Made by a program: the position numbers and the translations under genes
Part shown: in pieces, positions 1 through 8,033 of the stretch
Numbering within the stretch: position 1 is the first letter of the stretch
Layout: each line of letters opens with the position of its first letter
Assembly: GCF_004353505.1 (NCBI RefSeq)
Contig: NZ_SMNQ01000011.1
Coordinates: 1 to 64,000 of the forward strand
Length of the DNA: 64,000 nt
Direction of reading: 5' to 3'
Origin: Streptomyces sp. WAC05374
GTDB lineage: Bacteria > Actinomycetota > Actinomycetes > Streptomycetales > Streptomycetaceae
Notes under the pieces: generated by a model
Seen by the model: the letters and a program-made list of their open reading frames with translations, nothing else
Database searches by the model: none
What the model was told of the DNA's origin: nothing

Positions 1-1
1 C

Positions 2-94
2 ATCAACCTCACCCGCATCGACGCCTGGCTCACCGGCAGACCCCTCGCCCGCACCCGGACCTCACCCTTTGCAGCACTCCGCCCCGCTGGATGA
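2..94 (+). CDS. C-terminal fragment of an IS transposase (partial)
   Basis: One frame is open from the window edge and stops at the TGA in 92-94, giving 30 residues. The stretch NLTRIDAWLTGRP followed by ARTRTS resembles the C-terminal tail of DDE transposases of the IS1182/IS5-like elements common in Streptomyces. The catalytic region would lie outside the window, so it is not possible to say whether the element is intact. The stop codon sits next to and partly inside a perfect hairpin (79-109), which could be a terminator or part of the element end. The family call rests on a short tail and memory of similar sequences. Confidence 0.55.
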   Translation: MNLTRIDAWLTGRPLARTRTSPFAALRPAG

Positions 95-109
95 AGCCCA
101 GCGGGGCGG
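79..109 (+). terminator. Perfect 12-bp hairpin at the end of the transposase
   Basis: Positions 79-90 and 98-109 are exact reverse complements (CCGCCCCGCTGG / CCAGCGGGGCGG) with a 7-nt loop that holds the last two bases of the transposase stop codon. No T-run follows, so it is a Streptomyces-style GC hairpin rather than a classical intrinsic terminator. It could also mark the right end of the insertion element. Confidence 0.6.
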
Positions 110-206
110 AATTAACCAACAGCGTCCGACTCCGGGCGGGGGCCTTTCGGGTGAGACCGCCGCGGCCCCGGCATGCGCACGCGCCCCAGGGGTTACCGGT
201 GCGGAC

Positions 207-878
207 ATGACCGCTCAGCTCCGCCTCCGTACCGTGTCCGTCGCCGCCGCCGTGTGCGCCGCCGTCGCGTCCGCCCCGCTCCTCACCGCCTGCGGGGACA
301 CCGGGGGCTCACGGGTCGCCGCCGCCGCGCCCTCCCCGCAGGGCAGCCGCTCCGGCCCGGCGTCGCAGCGCCGCCACACCGAGGACCAGGCGGAGCGCCA
401 GGCCCTGATCCAGGCCACCAAGGTGCCCTGGGACAAGGCGGCCGCGACGGCGGTCGGCGGCGTGGAGGGCGGGAAGCTCACCGAGATCGAGCTGAGGTGG
501 GCGCGAGCCGCCGTCGGCAGCCCGAGCCCCGGCCCCCGCACCCCCGAGTGGGACACCACCGTCGCCGCCGGGGACGGTACCGCCCACACCGTCCGCGTCG
601 ACGCCGTCACCGGCAAGGTGACCGAGTCGCGCGTCGACCCCGGCCAGGACCCGGAGGACAAGCGGGAGCTGGCCGCTCGCGTGGGCGCCGCCAAGGTCAC
701 CCCGCAGCAGGCCGCCAAGACCGCGACCGACCGCACGAAGGGCACGATCACCGCCGTCGAGCTGGACGACACGGTGTGGTCCGTGGACGTCGTCACGACG
801 AACGACTGGTACAAGACGACGTACGACATCGACACCCGAAGCGGCAAGGTCGTCCGCGAGCACGTCGACCGCGACTGA
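207..878 (+). CDS. PepSY-domain lipoprotein
   Basis: This encodes a 223-residue exported lipoprotein. Residues 1-28 are a signal peptide ending in a lipobox (L-T-A-C, lipidated Cys29), followed by a low-complexity Ala/Ser/Pro linker. Two PepSY-like repeats follow, roughly residues 75-146 and 160-221, each ending in the typical D-x-x-T/S-G-K-V strand (DAVTGKVTES and DTRSGKVVRE). PepSY domains are thought to inhibit or chaperone extracytoplasmic enzymes; no partner is evident here. The ATG at 207 was chosen over in-frame upstream codons because it places the signal peptide at the N-terminus. It appears monocistronic, between the IS end and a convergent gene. Confidence 0.8.
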   Translation: MTAQLRLRTVSVAAAVCAAVASAPLLTACGDTGGSRVAAAAPSPQGSRSGPASQRRHTEDQAERQALIQATKVPWDKAAATAVGGVEGGKLTEIELRWARAAVGSPSPGPRTPEWDTTVAAGDGTAHTVRVDAVTGKVTESRVDPGQDPEDKRELAARVGAAKVTPQQAAKTATDRTKGTITAVELDDTVWSVDVVTTNDWYKTTYDIDTRSGKVVREHVDRD

Positions 879-905
879 CCGGGCGACCCGCGCCGGGCCC
901 GCCGG

Positions 906-1730
906 TCAATTGAGCATCGCGCGGGCCGCCCGGGCGCGGTGGCGGACCGTCTCCGCGACGGTCGGCTCGACCGGCGCCACCACCTCCGCGTACGCGTCCA
1001 TCTCCGCCGCGCCGGTCAGGAAGTCGCCGCGCTGCACCAGGAGCTGGGCGTGCTCGTAGCGCAGCCGGGCCGGGTGCGCCGGCAGCAGCAGCGACAGCTC
1101 CACCGCCCACAGGGCCACGTCCGACCGCTCGGGGCGCACGGAGGCCCAGGCGCGGATGTTGTTGAGGATGCGCAGCACGATCTCCAGCGGGTCGGCCGGC
1201 ACCAGCATCGACGGGTGCAGCCGCTCCCCGGTGGCGCCCGCCACCAGCAGCTCCGCGTCCGCCCCGGTCAGCGCCCGGCCCCCGGCGAACGGGTCCGCCA
1301 GCACCCGCTCCTCCGGGTCGCCGAACCCGACCACGAAGTGCCCCGGCAGCGCGACCCCGTACACCGGTGCGCCCGCCCGCCGCGCCACCTCCATCCACAC
1401 GACCGACAGCAGGATGGGCAGCCCCCGGCGGCGCCGCAGCACCTCGGGCAGCAGCGACGACTCCAGCCGCTGGTAGTCGCCGGGCGTGCCGTGGAAGCCG
1501 CACCGGTCACCGAGCAGCCCCGCCAGCGCCGCCACCCAGGAGCGCGGCCCGCGCAGCCCGAACGGCAGCAGGCCGGCCAGCCGGTCCAGTTCGATCTCGG
1601 CGGCGTCCATCCCGGCCTGCCCCAGCGCCGGGTCCGCCTCCGCGCCCACCAGCAGGCACAACGAGGCGAGGTCCGGCCGCTCCTCGCGGACCTCCTCGGC
1701 GAACCGGCGGCGCCACTCGGTGGTGTGCAT
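906..1730 (-). CDS. SirB1 / transglutaminase-like family protein
   Basis: This is a 274-residue cytoplasmic protein of the SirB1 N-terminal (transglutaminase-like) family. The hallmark region is present: a Leu/Arg-rich segment LRRRRGLPILLSVVWMEVAR, then GAPVYGVALPGHFVVGF and a downstream D-P-F-A-G-G. A helical C-terminal part with R-x-x-x-AxLLVQRGDF looks like a degenerate TPR. Family members are widespread and poorly characterised; no peptidase or transferase activity is assigned here. The ATG at 1730 lies 5 bp downstream of the GNAT gene stop, so the two are probably one transcript. Confidence 0.8.
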   Translation of the reverse strand: MHTTEWRRRFAEEVREERPDLASLCLLVGAEADPALGQAGMDAAEIELDRLAGLLPFGLRGPRSWVAALAGLLGDRCGFHGTPGDYQRLESSLLPEVLRRRRGLPILLSVVWMEVARRAGAPVYGVALPGHFVVGFGDPEERVLADPFAGGRALTGADAELLVAGATGERLHPSMLVPADPLEIVLRILNNIRAWASVRPERSDVALWAVELSLLLPAHPARLRYEHAQLLVQRGDFLTGAAEMDAYAEVVAPVEPTVAETVRHRARAARAMLN

Positions 1731-1735
1731 ACGCC

Positions 1736-2740
1736 TCACGTACCCGCTTCGGGAGATCGGAAGTGGTGGTACAGGTGGTGCACGGCGAAGCCCATCCCTT
1801 CGTAGAGGGCGAGGGCACCCCCATTGTCCGACTCCACCTGGAGCCACGCCGCCGACGCGCCCTCCTCCAGCGCCCGCCGGGCGAGCGCCGCCATCACGGC
1901 GGTGCCCAGCCCCTGCCGCCGGAACGCCGGGTCCACCTCGACCGCCATGAAACCGGCCCAGCGGCCGTCGACCACGCACCGCCCGATCGCGGCGGGCACG
2001 CCGCCCGCGCCCGGCACCGAGGCGAACCACACCGAGGGGCCGCTGCCCAGGACGTGCAGGACGGCCGGGCCGGGCGTGCCCGAGCGGTTGTAGCGGCGCA
2101 GCCACGCCCCGTCCACGGACCGGGACAGCCGGACGTCCGCGCCCGCCTCCAGGTCACCGACCGGCGCCAGCGCCCCGATGCGTACCTCCGCCGTGACGTC
2201 CCGGCGCCAGCCCCGCTCCTCCAGCGCCGCGCACAGCCGCTCCTGGGTGCCCTCCGCGCCGGTCGCCGCCTGCACGTACGGCGGCAGGCCCCGCTGCTCG
2301 TACCAGGCACGCACGCGTGCGAGGGCGTCGTCGAGCGGCATGCCGGGATCACCGAGCGGCAGCACCGAGTTGGCCCGCCGGGTGAACCCGTCGGCGGCCC
2401 GCAGCGTCCACTCGCCGAGCGGTTCGCTCTCCACCGGCTGCCACGCGCGCGCGGTCGCCCGGGCGAGCTCCTCGAAACCGGCCGCGGGGCCTCTGCGGCG
2501 GGCCGGGGCGGCCGGTACGACCTTGCCCGCCACCAGCGACGATTCCGGGATACGGACGGTCTCACCGGTCCGTCGTGTGATCAGCAGCACACCTTCGGTC
2601 CATGATGTGAGAACACCAACCGTGTCGGTGAACTTCTCCGGCTGTGCTCCAGTGTCGCTCAACCGGCGGACGGAGACTCGTTTTCCCACGTCAGAGGGGC
2701 CGATACGAACCTCCAGCCGTCCGCCCGCAGTGAATTCCAC
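1736..2740 (-). CDS. GNAT-family N-acetyltransferase with N-terminal extension
   Basis: The product has 334 residues. The C-terminal third carries a GNAT fold: the acetyl-CoA loop RRQGLG (about residues 274-279), preceded by FMAVEVDPAF and followed by LQVESDNGGALALYEGMGF, the usual motif A/B arrangement. The first ~80 residues form a beta-rich domain (RIGPSDVGKRVSVRRL) typical of this actinobacterial subgroup. The substrate is unknown. The start is GTG at 2740 with an AGGAGG-like site about 12 nt upstream. It is divergent from fdxA and followed after 5 bp by the SirB1-like gene. Confidence 0.85.
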   Translation of the reverse strand: MEFTAGGRLEVRIGPSDVGKRVSVRRLSDTGAQPEKFTDTVGVLTSWTEGVLLITRRTGETVRIPESSLVAGKVVPAAPARRRGPAAGFEELARATARAWQPVESEPLGEWTLRAADGFTRRANSVLPLGDPGMPLDDALARVRAWYEQRGLPPYVQAATGAEGTQERLCAALEERGWRRDVTAEVRIGALAPVGDLEAGADVRLSRSVDGAWLRRYNRSGTPGPAVLHVLGSGPSVWFASVPGAGGVPAAIGRCVVDGRWAGFMAVEVDPAFRRQGLGTAVMAALARRALEEGASAAWLQVESDNGGALALYEGMGFAVHHLYHHFRSPEAGT

Positions 2741-2853
2741 AGCTCTGTCCGCCCCTCCTGTTCGGTTCCGTCCCGAGAACGGAGATACTAGGTGCGGGCA
2801 TCGACGACGCCGCGCTCCCGCGCAACCAGCCCTACCGAGGAGGAACGACCAGC

Positions 2854-3174
2854 GTGACCTACGTCATCGCGCAGCCTTGTGTCGACGTCAAGGACAAGGC
2901 GTGCATCGAGGAGTGCCCCGTCGACTGCATCTACGAGGGCCAGCGGTCCTTGTACATCCACCCGGACGAATGCGTCGACTGCGGTGCTTGTGAGCCGGTC
3001 TGCCCGGTCGAGGCGATCTTCTACGAGGACGACACTCCGGAGGAGTGGAAGGACTACTACAAGGCGAACGTCGAGTTCTTCGACGACCTCGGTTCGCCCG
3101 GTGGTGCCTCGAAGCTGGGTCTGATCGAGCGCGACCACCCCTTCATCGCCGGCCTGCCGCCGCAGAACGGCTGA
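2854..3174 (+). CDS. fdxA: 7Fe ferredoxin FdxA
   Basis: This is a 106-residue seven-iron ferredoxin, a cytoplasmic electron carrier with one [3Fe-4S] and one [4Fe-4S] cluster. Cys9, Cys17 and Cys50 match the 3Fe ligands of Azotobacter-type ferredoxins; Cys21, Cys40, Cys43 and Cys46 match the 4Fe ligands; Cys25 is the extra free cysteine. The C-terminal part (WKDYYKANVEFFDDLG) is typical of the actinobacterial FdxA group, which can serve cytochromes P450 and other redox enzymes. The GTG start has a strong GAGGAGG site around 2838-2844. dapC follows on the same strand after 83 bp. Confidence 0.95.
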   Translation: MTYVIAQPCVDVKDKACIEECPVDCIYEGQRSLYIHPDECVDCGACEPVCPVEAIFYEDDTPEEWKDYYKANVEFFDDLGSPGGASKLGLIERDHPFIAGLPPQNG

Positions 3175-3257
3175 TCGCGCCCCTCCGGTCCCGTACGGCT
3201 CCCGCCGCTGTACGGGACCGACGCGTTTCTCCTCTCCGCACCAAGAAAGCGAGCACC

Positions 3258-4355
3258 GTGTCCTCCCCCGTCTCCGCACGCCTCCCCGTCTTCCCCTGGG
3301 ACAGGCTCGAGCCCTACAAGAAGACGGCCGTGGCCCACCCGGACGGCATTGTGGACCTGTCCGTCGGGACGCCCGTGGACCCGGTCCCCGAGGTGATCCG
3401 GCGCGCCCTGGTGGACGCGGCCGACTCGCCCGGCTACCCGACGGTGTGGGGGACCCCGGAGCTGCGCGACGCGCTCACGGGCTGGTGCGAGCGGCGCCTG
3501 GGCGCGCGCGGCTTCGCGCACACCAACGTCCTGCCGGTGGTCGGCTCCAAGGAGCTGGTGGCCTGGCTGCCGACCCAGCTCGGCCTCGGCGCCGGTGACG
3601 TGGTGGCCTACCCCCGGCTCGCCTACCCGACCTACGAGGTCGGCGCCCGGCTGTGCGGCGCGACGCCGGTCGTCTACGACGACCCGACGGAGCTGGACCC
3701 CGCCGGGCTGAAGCTGCTGTGGCTCAACTCGCCGTCCAACCCGACCGGCAAGGTCATCCCCAAGGACGAGCTGGTCCGGATCGTCGCCTGGGCGCGCGAG
3801 CACGGCGTCCTGGTCTTCAGCGACGAGTGCTACCTGGAGCTCGGGTGGGAGGCCGACCCCGTCTCCGTCCTGCACCCGGACGTGTGCGGCGGTTCGTACG
3901 AGGGGATCGTCGCCGTCCACTCGCTGTCCAAGCGCTCGAACCTGGCGGGCTACCGTGCCGCGTTCGTCGCGGGCGACCCGGCCGTCCTCGGCGAGCTGCT
4001 CCAGATCCGCAAGCACGGCGGGATGATGACGCCCGCGCCCGTGCAGGCGGCGACGGTCGCGGCGCTCGGCGACGACGCGCACGTGGCCGAGCAGCGGGCC
4101 CGGTACGCGGCGCGGCGCTCGGCACTGCGCACGGCGCTGGAGACGCACGGCTTCCGCATCGAGCACAGCGAGGCGAGCCTGTACCTGTGGGCGACCCGCG
4201 ACGAGCCGTGCTGGGACAGCGTGGCCTACCTGGCGTCCCTGGGCATCCTGGTGGCGCCGGGCGACTTCTACGGCGCGGCGGGGGAGCGGTTCGTACGGGT
4301 GGCGTTCACGGCCACCGACGAGCGGGTTGAGGCCGCGGTCAAGCGGCTGGGCTGA
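3258..4355 (+). CDS. dapC: Succinyldiaminopimelate transaminase DapC (class I/II aminotransferase)
   Basis: This is a 365-residue PLP-dependent fold-type I aminotransferase. It should form N-succinyl-L,L-2,6-diaminopimelate from the 6-oxo precursor in the succinylase branch of lysine and peptidoglycan precursor synthesis; some actinobacterial members are annotated as bifunctional with glutamate-prephenate aminotransferase. Visible motifs are NSPSNPTGK, the SDECYLEL segment holding the PLP-binding Asp and Tyr, the Schiff-base lysine K225 in SLSKRSN, and a C-terminal FVRVAFT with the carboxylate-binding Arg. It follows fdxA as in many actinobacteria; dapE of the same pathway lies 1.7 kb away. 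The start is GTG 3258, upstream of the conserved LPVFPWDRL. Confidence 0.92.
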   Translation: MSSPVSARLPVFPWDRLEPYKKTAVAHPDGIVDLSVGTPVDPVPEVIRRALVDAADSPGYPTVWGTPELRDALTGWCERRLGARGFAHTNVLPVVGSKELVAWLPTQLGLGAGDVVAYPRLAYPTYEVGARLCGATPVVYDDPTELDPAGLKLLWLNSPSNPTGKVIPKDELVRIVAWAREHGVLVFSDECYLELGWEADPVSVLHPDVCGGSYEGIVAVHSLSKRSNLAGYRAAFVAGDPAVLGELLQIRKHGGMMTPAPVQAATVAALGDDAHVAEQRARYAARRSALRTALETHGFRIEHSEASLYLWATRDEPCWDSVAYLASLGILVAPGDFYGAAGERFVRVAFTATDERVEAAVKRLG

Positions 4356-4361
4356 CGGCAT

Positions 4362-4397
4362 GCGAAGGGCCCGGGGAGGTCCCCCCGGGCCCTTCGC
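4362..4397. terminator. Bidirectional hairpin terminator after dapC
   Basis: Arms 4362-4376 and 4383-4397 are perfect 15-bp reverse complements (GCGAAGGGCCCGGGG / CCCCGGGCCCTTCGC) around a 6-nt loop. The hairpin lies between the convergent dapC and small secreted-protein genes and can serve both. Confidence 0.85.
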
Positions 4398-4409
4398 GTA
4401 CGCCGGCGG

Positions 4410-4748
4410 TTACTTGCCGAGCCCCGGCAGGGCCGGCACGCCGCCGAGCGCGCCGGTGGGCGCCGCGCCCGCGGCTCCGCCGACGATCTCGCCGGCGCCG
4501 CCGGCCGCGTCACCGGCCGCCTTCTGAGCGACGGGCGTGGTGGCCTCGCCCGCCTGCGACACGGTCGACCCGGCGGCGGGAACGGCCTCGGTCGCCGAGG
4601 CGGTGTCGAGGCTGCTCACGCCGCCCAGCTCGGGGGTGTTGGCAAGGTCCATGGCGCTCGCGGAGCCGGCCGCACCGACCACGGGAGCTGCGCCCGCTGC
4701 GATCAGCAGCGCGGCACGGGCGATCCGACGGGTCAGGGGGAGGGACAT
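4410..4748 (-). CDS. Small secreted Ala/Gly-rich protein
   Basis: The product is a 112-residue exported protein of unknown function. It has a clear Sec signal peptide (RR near the N-terminus, hydrophobic core ALLIAAGAAPVVG, cleavage after ASA at about residue 32). The mature part of about 80 residues is Ala/Gly/Pro/Val-rich, has no cysteine and ends GVPALPGLGK. An AAGGAG site just upstream supports ATG 4748. The composition resembles small cell-wall or spore-surface proteins of streptomycetes, but it lacks a chaplin domain. It is transcribed alone from a 364-bp upstream region that contains a perfect palindrome (4862-4876). Confidence 0.75.
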   Translation of the reverse strand: MSLPLTRRIARAALLIAAGAAPVVGAAGSASAMDLANTPELGGVSSLDTASATEAVPAAGSTVSQAGEATTPVAQKAAGDAAGGAGEIVGGAAGAAPTGALGGVPALPGLGK

Positions 4749-5112
4749 GATGCTCCTTCGACGGGAGAGGACGTTGACGGTGGTGCCTGTCCGACGATCG
4801 GACGCTGTGACAACCGGCCGGGGACCGTGGAAGGTTGCGGTGACCCGAGGTAAAGAGTTGGTAATGCGTCGCATTATCGGCTCCCCCTAAAAACGGGCAA
4901 ACGAGCCGGTTCCCCATGCGCGCAGAACCGTCACTTCCCGCTGCCCGCAAGGAAAAGTGGCCCTGGACCAATTCCGGCCGATGACGAGATGCGGATTCCC
5001 CCACCCGAAGGAATTCCCGTACGGACGCACGGACGCCGGACAGCCGCCGGCGGCCGGGCGGGGCCGTGCAGGGTCGCCCCCGCAGAGGTCGGCGGCGAAG
5101 GCGGGGCCACCG
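4749..5112. other. Intergenic region upstream of the small secreted-protein gene
   Basis: These 364 bp lie between the start of the secreted-protein gene (reading left) and the end of the lysozyme-like gene. They contain the palindrome at 4862-4876 and a locally AT-richer patch (4850-4895). No credible gene or RNA was seen. Confidence 0.6.
4862..4876. promoter_or_regulatory. Perfect palindrome, candidate operator
   Basis: TAATGCGTCGCATTA reads as a 7+1+7 inverted repeat, in an AT-rich patch 114-128 bp upstream of the secreted-protein start. Its symmetry and position suggest a regulator-binding site; the regulator is unknown. Confidence 0.45.
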
Positions 5113-6045
5113 CTACCGCGCCACCCGGATGCGGACCTCGTCGGACCGGGACGCGCCGGAGCCGGCCGTGCGCCAGCCGTCCTGCGACTCCGCCGCGCTC
5201 CACACGCGGCCCGCGTACGTGACCTCGGCCAGCCCCAGGGTGCCCGCCCGGGCCACCGCCCACTGGGCCAGCTCCCAGCCGTCACGCGAGCCCTCACCCG
5301 GCGGCTCGCCGCCGCGCGTCGCGCCCTCGGGGCCGGCCGAGCCGGCGGCGGCCGCCCGTACCGGTACCGCGATGTCCGGCGCCGAGCCGCCGCCCGCGAC
5401 CGTGCGCGTGCCGAAGGCGCGCCGCAGCTCCGCCCGGACCTTCGCCGGGTCGCCCGCCCGTACCGGGGTGCTGCCCGAGGTGCAGGTCAGGGACGCGGCC
5501 GCCCGCCCGGTGAGGGCGGCGGCCAGCAGCGCGGCGTCGGGCTCGTGCTTGGCGTACGCCTGGGGGAAACCGCTGCGCTGCACCCGCTGCGCGGCCACGG
5601 TCAGCGGCAGCCGCGAGTAGCCCGGCACCTTCGCGAGGTGGTCGTAGAACTTCCCGGCCGAGAAGACGGGGTCGAGGATCTGCGCCTCGGTGCCCCACCC
5701 CTGCGAGGGCCGCTGCTGGAACAGGCCGAGGGAGTCGCGGTCGCCGTACCGGATGTTGCGCAGGGCCGACTCCTGGAGGGCGGTCGCCAGCGCGATGGTG
5801 ACCGCGCGCTCGGGCATCCCGCGCGACGTCCCCACGGCGGAGATCGTCGCGGCGTTCGACGCCTGCTCCGGCGTGAACCGGTACGTGTTGTTCCCGCTGC
5901 CCACGACGCACTGCGGGGCGCCCTTGCCGCCGGTCACGTACTGCACGACCACATACGCGACGACCGCCAGCAGGACGCCGAGCGCGACGGCGATCCTCAG
6001 GCGGCGGGGCCGGAGAGACCGGCGGGGACGGGTGGACTCGGACAC
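5113..6045 (-). CDS. Membrane-anchored lysozyme-like protein
   Basis: This 310-residue protein has an Arg-rich cytoplasmic N-terminus, one membrane anchor (about residues 18-36), and an extracytoplasmic domain. The segment ALATALQESALRN, then GDRDSLGLFQQRPSQGWGT, resembles lytic transglycosylase/lysozyme folds, with Glu92 in the QES position of the catalytic glutamate. Homologues in Streptomyces are often carried under the uninformative label heavy metal transporter, which nothing in this sequence supports. The C-terminal ~100 residues are Ala/Gly/Pro rich. GTG 6045 was chosen; it is divergent from dapE with only 39 bp between the starts. Confidence 0.7.
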   Translation of the reverse strand: MSESTRPRRSLRPRRLRIAVALGVLLAVVAYVVVQYVTGGKGAPQCVVGSGNNTYRFTPEQASNAATISAVGTSRGMPERAVTIALATALQESALRNIRYGDRDSLGLFQQRPSQGWGTEAQILDPVFSAGKFYDHLAKVPGYSRLPLTVAAQRVQRSGFPQAYAKHEPDAALLAAALTGRAAASLTCTSGSTPVRAGDPAKVRAELRRAFGTRTVAGGGSAPDIAVPVRAAAAGSAGPEGATRGGEPPGEGSRDGWELAQWAVARAGTLGLAEVTYAGRVWSAAESQDGWRTAGSGASRSDEVRIRVAR

Positions 6046-6071
6046 GCAGCCCACCGTACTGGAGGCCGGGA

Positions 6072-6077
6072 TAGGCT
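6072..6077 (+). promoter_or_regulatory. Candidate -10 element of a leaderless dapE transcript
   Basis: TAGGCT lies 7 nt upstream of the dapE ATG (6085). No Shine-Dalgarno sequence is visible before the start, so transcription probably begins at or next to the ATG. A matching -35 is not clear. Confidence 0.45.
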
Positions 6078-6084
6078 CGTCACC

Positions 6085-7176
6085 ATGTCCGAGACCACGC
6101 CCGCCACCAAGCTGGACCTCACCCAGGACGGCCCGGCGCTCACCGCCGCGCTCGTCGACTTCCCCTCGGTCAGCGGCACCGAGAAGCCCCTCGCCGACGC
6201 GATCGAGCAGGCCCTGCGCACGCTGCCGCACCTGACGGTCGACCGGTACGGGAACAACGTCGTCGCCCGGACGAACCTGGGCCGGGACGAGCGGGTCGTG
6301 CTGGCCGGACACATCGACACCGTGCCGATCGCGGACAACGTCCCCTCCCGGCTCGACGAGAACGGCATCCTGTGGGGCTGCGGGACCTCCGACATGAAGT
6401 CGGGCGTCGCCGTCCAGCTCCGCATCGCGGCGACCGTCCCCGAGCCCAACCGGGACCTCACCTTCGTCTTCTACGACAACGAAGAGGTCGCCGCCCACCT
6501 CAACGGCCTCGGGCACGTGGCCGAGGCACACCCCGAGTGGCTGGAGGGCGACTTCGCCGTCCTGCTGGAGCCGTCCGACGGCCAGGTCGAGGGCGGCTGC
6601 CAGGGCACGCTGCGGGTCCACCTCCGCACGCGTGGCGAGCGCGCCCACTCCGCGCGGAGCTGGATGGGGTCCAACGCCATCCACGCCGCCGCCCCGATCC
6701 TGGCGAGGCTGGCCGCGTACGAACCGCGCCGGCCGGTGATCGACGGGCTGGAGTACCACGAGGGCCTGAACGCCGTCGGCATCGAGGGCGGCGTGGCCAC
6801 CAACGTCATCCCCGACGCGTGCACCGTGGTCGTCAACTACCGCTACGCGCCCGACCGCTCCATGGCGGAGGCCGAGGCCCACGTACGCGAGGTGTTCGCG
6901 GACTGCGGCGTGGACGAGTTCGTGGTGGACGACCACACCGGCGGCGCCCTGCCGGGCCTGTCGCACCCGGCCGCCGCGGCCTTCATGGCGGCGGTCGGCG
7001 GCACCGCGCAGCCCAAGTTCGGCTGGACGGACGTGTCCCGGTTCAGCGCGCTGGGCGTGCCCGCCGTCAACTACGGCCCCGGTGACGCGCTCTTCGCGCA
7101 CAAGCGGGACGAGCACGTCGCGGTCGACAAGATCACCCACTGTGAACGGCGACTGTACGACTGGCTCACTGCCTGA
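6085..7176 (+). CDS. dapE: Succinyl-diaminopimelate desuccinylase DapE
   Basis: This 363-residue M20 metallopeptidase hydrolyses N-succinyl-L,L-diaminopimelate to L,L-DAP and succinate in lysine/peptidoglycan synthesis. The metal and catalytic residues are in place: H76 and D78 (GHIDTVP), bridging D103 (TSDMKSG), catalytic E133 with E134 (DNEEVA), E162 (LLEPSDG), and a C-terminal His in FAHKRDEH. The dimerisation insert follows residue ~175. The length matches the actinobacterial DapE family. It sits upstream of a LOG-family gene as in mycobacteria, and has no visible ribosome-binding site (leaderless candidate). Confidence 0.95.
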   Translation: MSETTPATKLDLTQDGPALTAALVDFPSVSGTEKPLADAIEQALRTLPHLTVDRYGNNVVARTNLGRDERVVLAGHIDTVPIADNVPSRLDENGILWGCGTSDMKSGVAVQLRIAATVPEPNRDLTFVFYDNEEVAAHLNGLGHVAEAHPEWLEGDFAVLLEPSDGQVEGGCQGTLRVHLRTRGERAHSARSWMGSNAIHAAAPILARLAAYEPRRPVIDGLEYHEGLNAVGIEGGVATNVIPDACTVVVNYRYAPDRSMAEAEAHVREVFADCGVDEFVVDDHTGGALPGLSHPAAAAFMAAVGGTAQPKFGWTDVSRFSALGVPAVNYGPGDALFAHKRDEHVAVDKITHCERRLYDWLTA

Positions 7177-7253
7177 CCTCCGTAATTTCGCCTTTTGTCA
7201 CGTCCGTCGCCCTACCCTGAGCGGGAAACGATGTTCAGCGGAGGGAGCGGATC

Positions 7254-8024
7254 ATGGGCAACCCCGAGGCCGAGGCCGAAGGACTGCGAGCGCTGGCCGA
7301 GCAGCGGCTGGGGCCGGTACTGCGCCGCCGGGAGCAGGTCCAGCCCGGTACCACCGATCAGCGGCTGCTGGACACCGCGGGCGACTCCGAGTGGGTCCAC
7401 ACCGACCCGTGGCGCGTCATGCGCATCCAGTCGGAGTTCGTCGAGGGCTTCGGCGCGCTGGCCGAACTGCCCAGCGCGATCAGCGTCTTCGGCTCGGCCC
7501 GCACCCCGGAGGGCACGCCGGAGTACGAGGCGGGCGTACGGATCGGCCGGGCGCTGGTGGAGGCCGGCTTCGCGGTGATCACCGGCGGCGGGCCCGGCGC
7601 CATGGAGGCCGCGAACAAGGGCGCCCGGGAGGCGAAGGGCGTCTCCGTGGGCCTGGGCATCGAGCTGCCCTTCGAGCAGGGGCTGAACCCGCACGTCGAC
7701 ATCGGCGTCAACTTCCGCTACTTCTTCGTGCGGAAGACGATGTTCGTGAAGTACGCCCAGGGGTTCGTCGTCCTGCCGGGCGGGCTCGGCACCCTGGACG
7801 AGCTGTTCGAGGCCCTCACCCTGGTCCAGACGCGGAAGGTGACCCGCTTCCCGATCGTGCTGTTCGGCACGGAGTACTGGTCGGGCCTGGTCGACTGGCT
7901 GCGCGACACGGTGATCGCCCAGGGCAAGGCCTCGGAGCGGGACCTGATGCTCTTCCACGTCACGGACGACGTGGACGAGGCGGTCGCCCTGGTCACCAAG
8001 GAGACCGGCCCCGGCCACCCCTGA
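7254..8024 (+). CDS. LOG-family Rossmann-fold protein (TIGR00730)
   Basis: The product has 256 residues and belongs to the LOG/lysine-decarboxylase-like family. Key motifs are present: GGGPGAMEAA (111-120) and PGGLGTLDELFE (175-186). LOG proteins hydrolyse cytokinin riboside monophosphates or other nucleotide monophosphates to the base and ribose 5-phosphate; the physiological substrate in streptomycetes is not settled. An AGCGGAGGGAGCGG ribosome site precedes ATG 7254. The dapE-LOG-folP2 order matches M. tuberculosis Rv1202/Rv1205/Rv1207 as I recall it. The N-terminal ~70 residues are a family-typical extension. Confidence 0.9.
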   Translation: MGNPEAEAEGLRALAEQRLGPVLRRREQVQPGTTDQRLLDTAGDSEWVHTDPWRVMRIQSEFVEGFGALAELPSAISVFGSARTPEGTPEYEAGVRIGRALVEAGFAVITGGGPGAMEAANKGAREAKGVSVGLGIELPFEQGLNPHVDIGVNFRYFFVRKTMFVKYAQGFVVLPGGLGTLDELFEALTLVQTRKVTRFPIVLFGTEYWSGLVDWLRDTVIAQGKASERDLMLFHVTDDVDEAVALVTKETGPGHP

Positions 8025-8033
8025 CCGGCAGGG

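Noticed and set aside
5113..6045. Heavy-metal transporter label for the lysozyme-like gene
   Set aside because: There is one membrane anchor and a transglycosylase-like domain; no metal-transport motif is seen.
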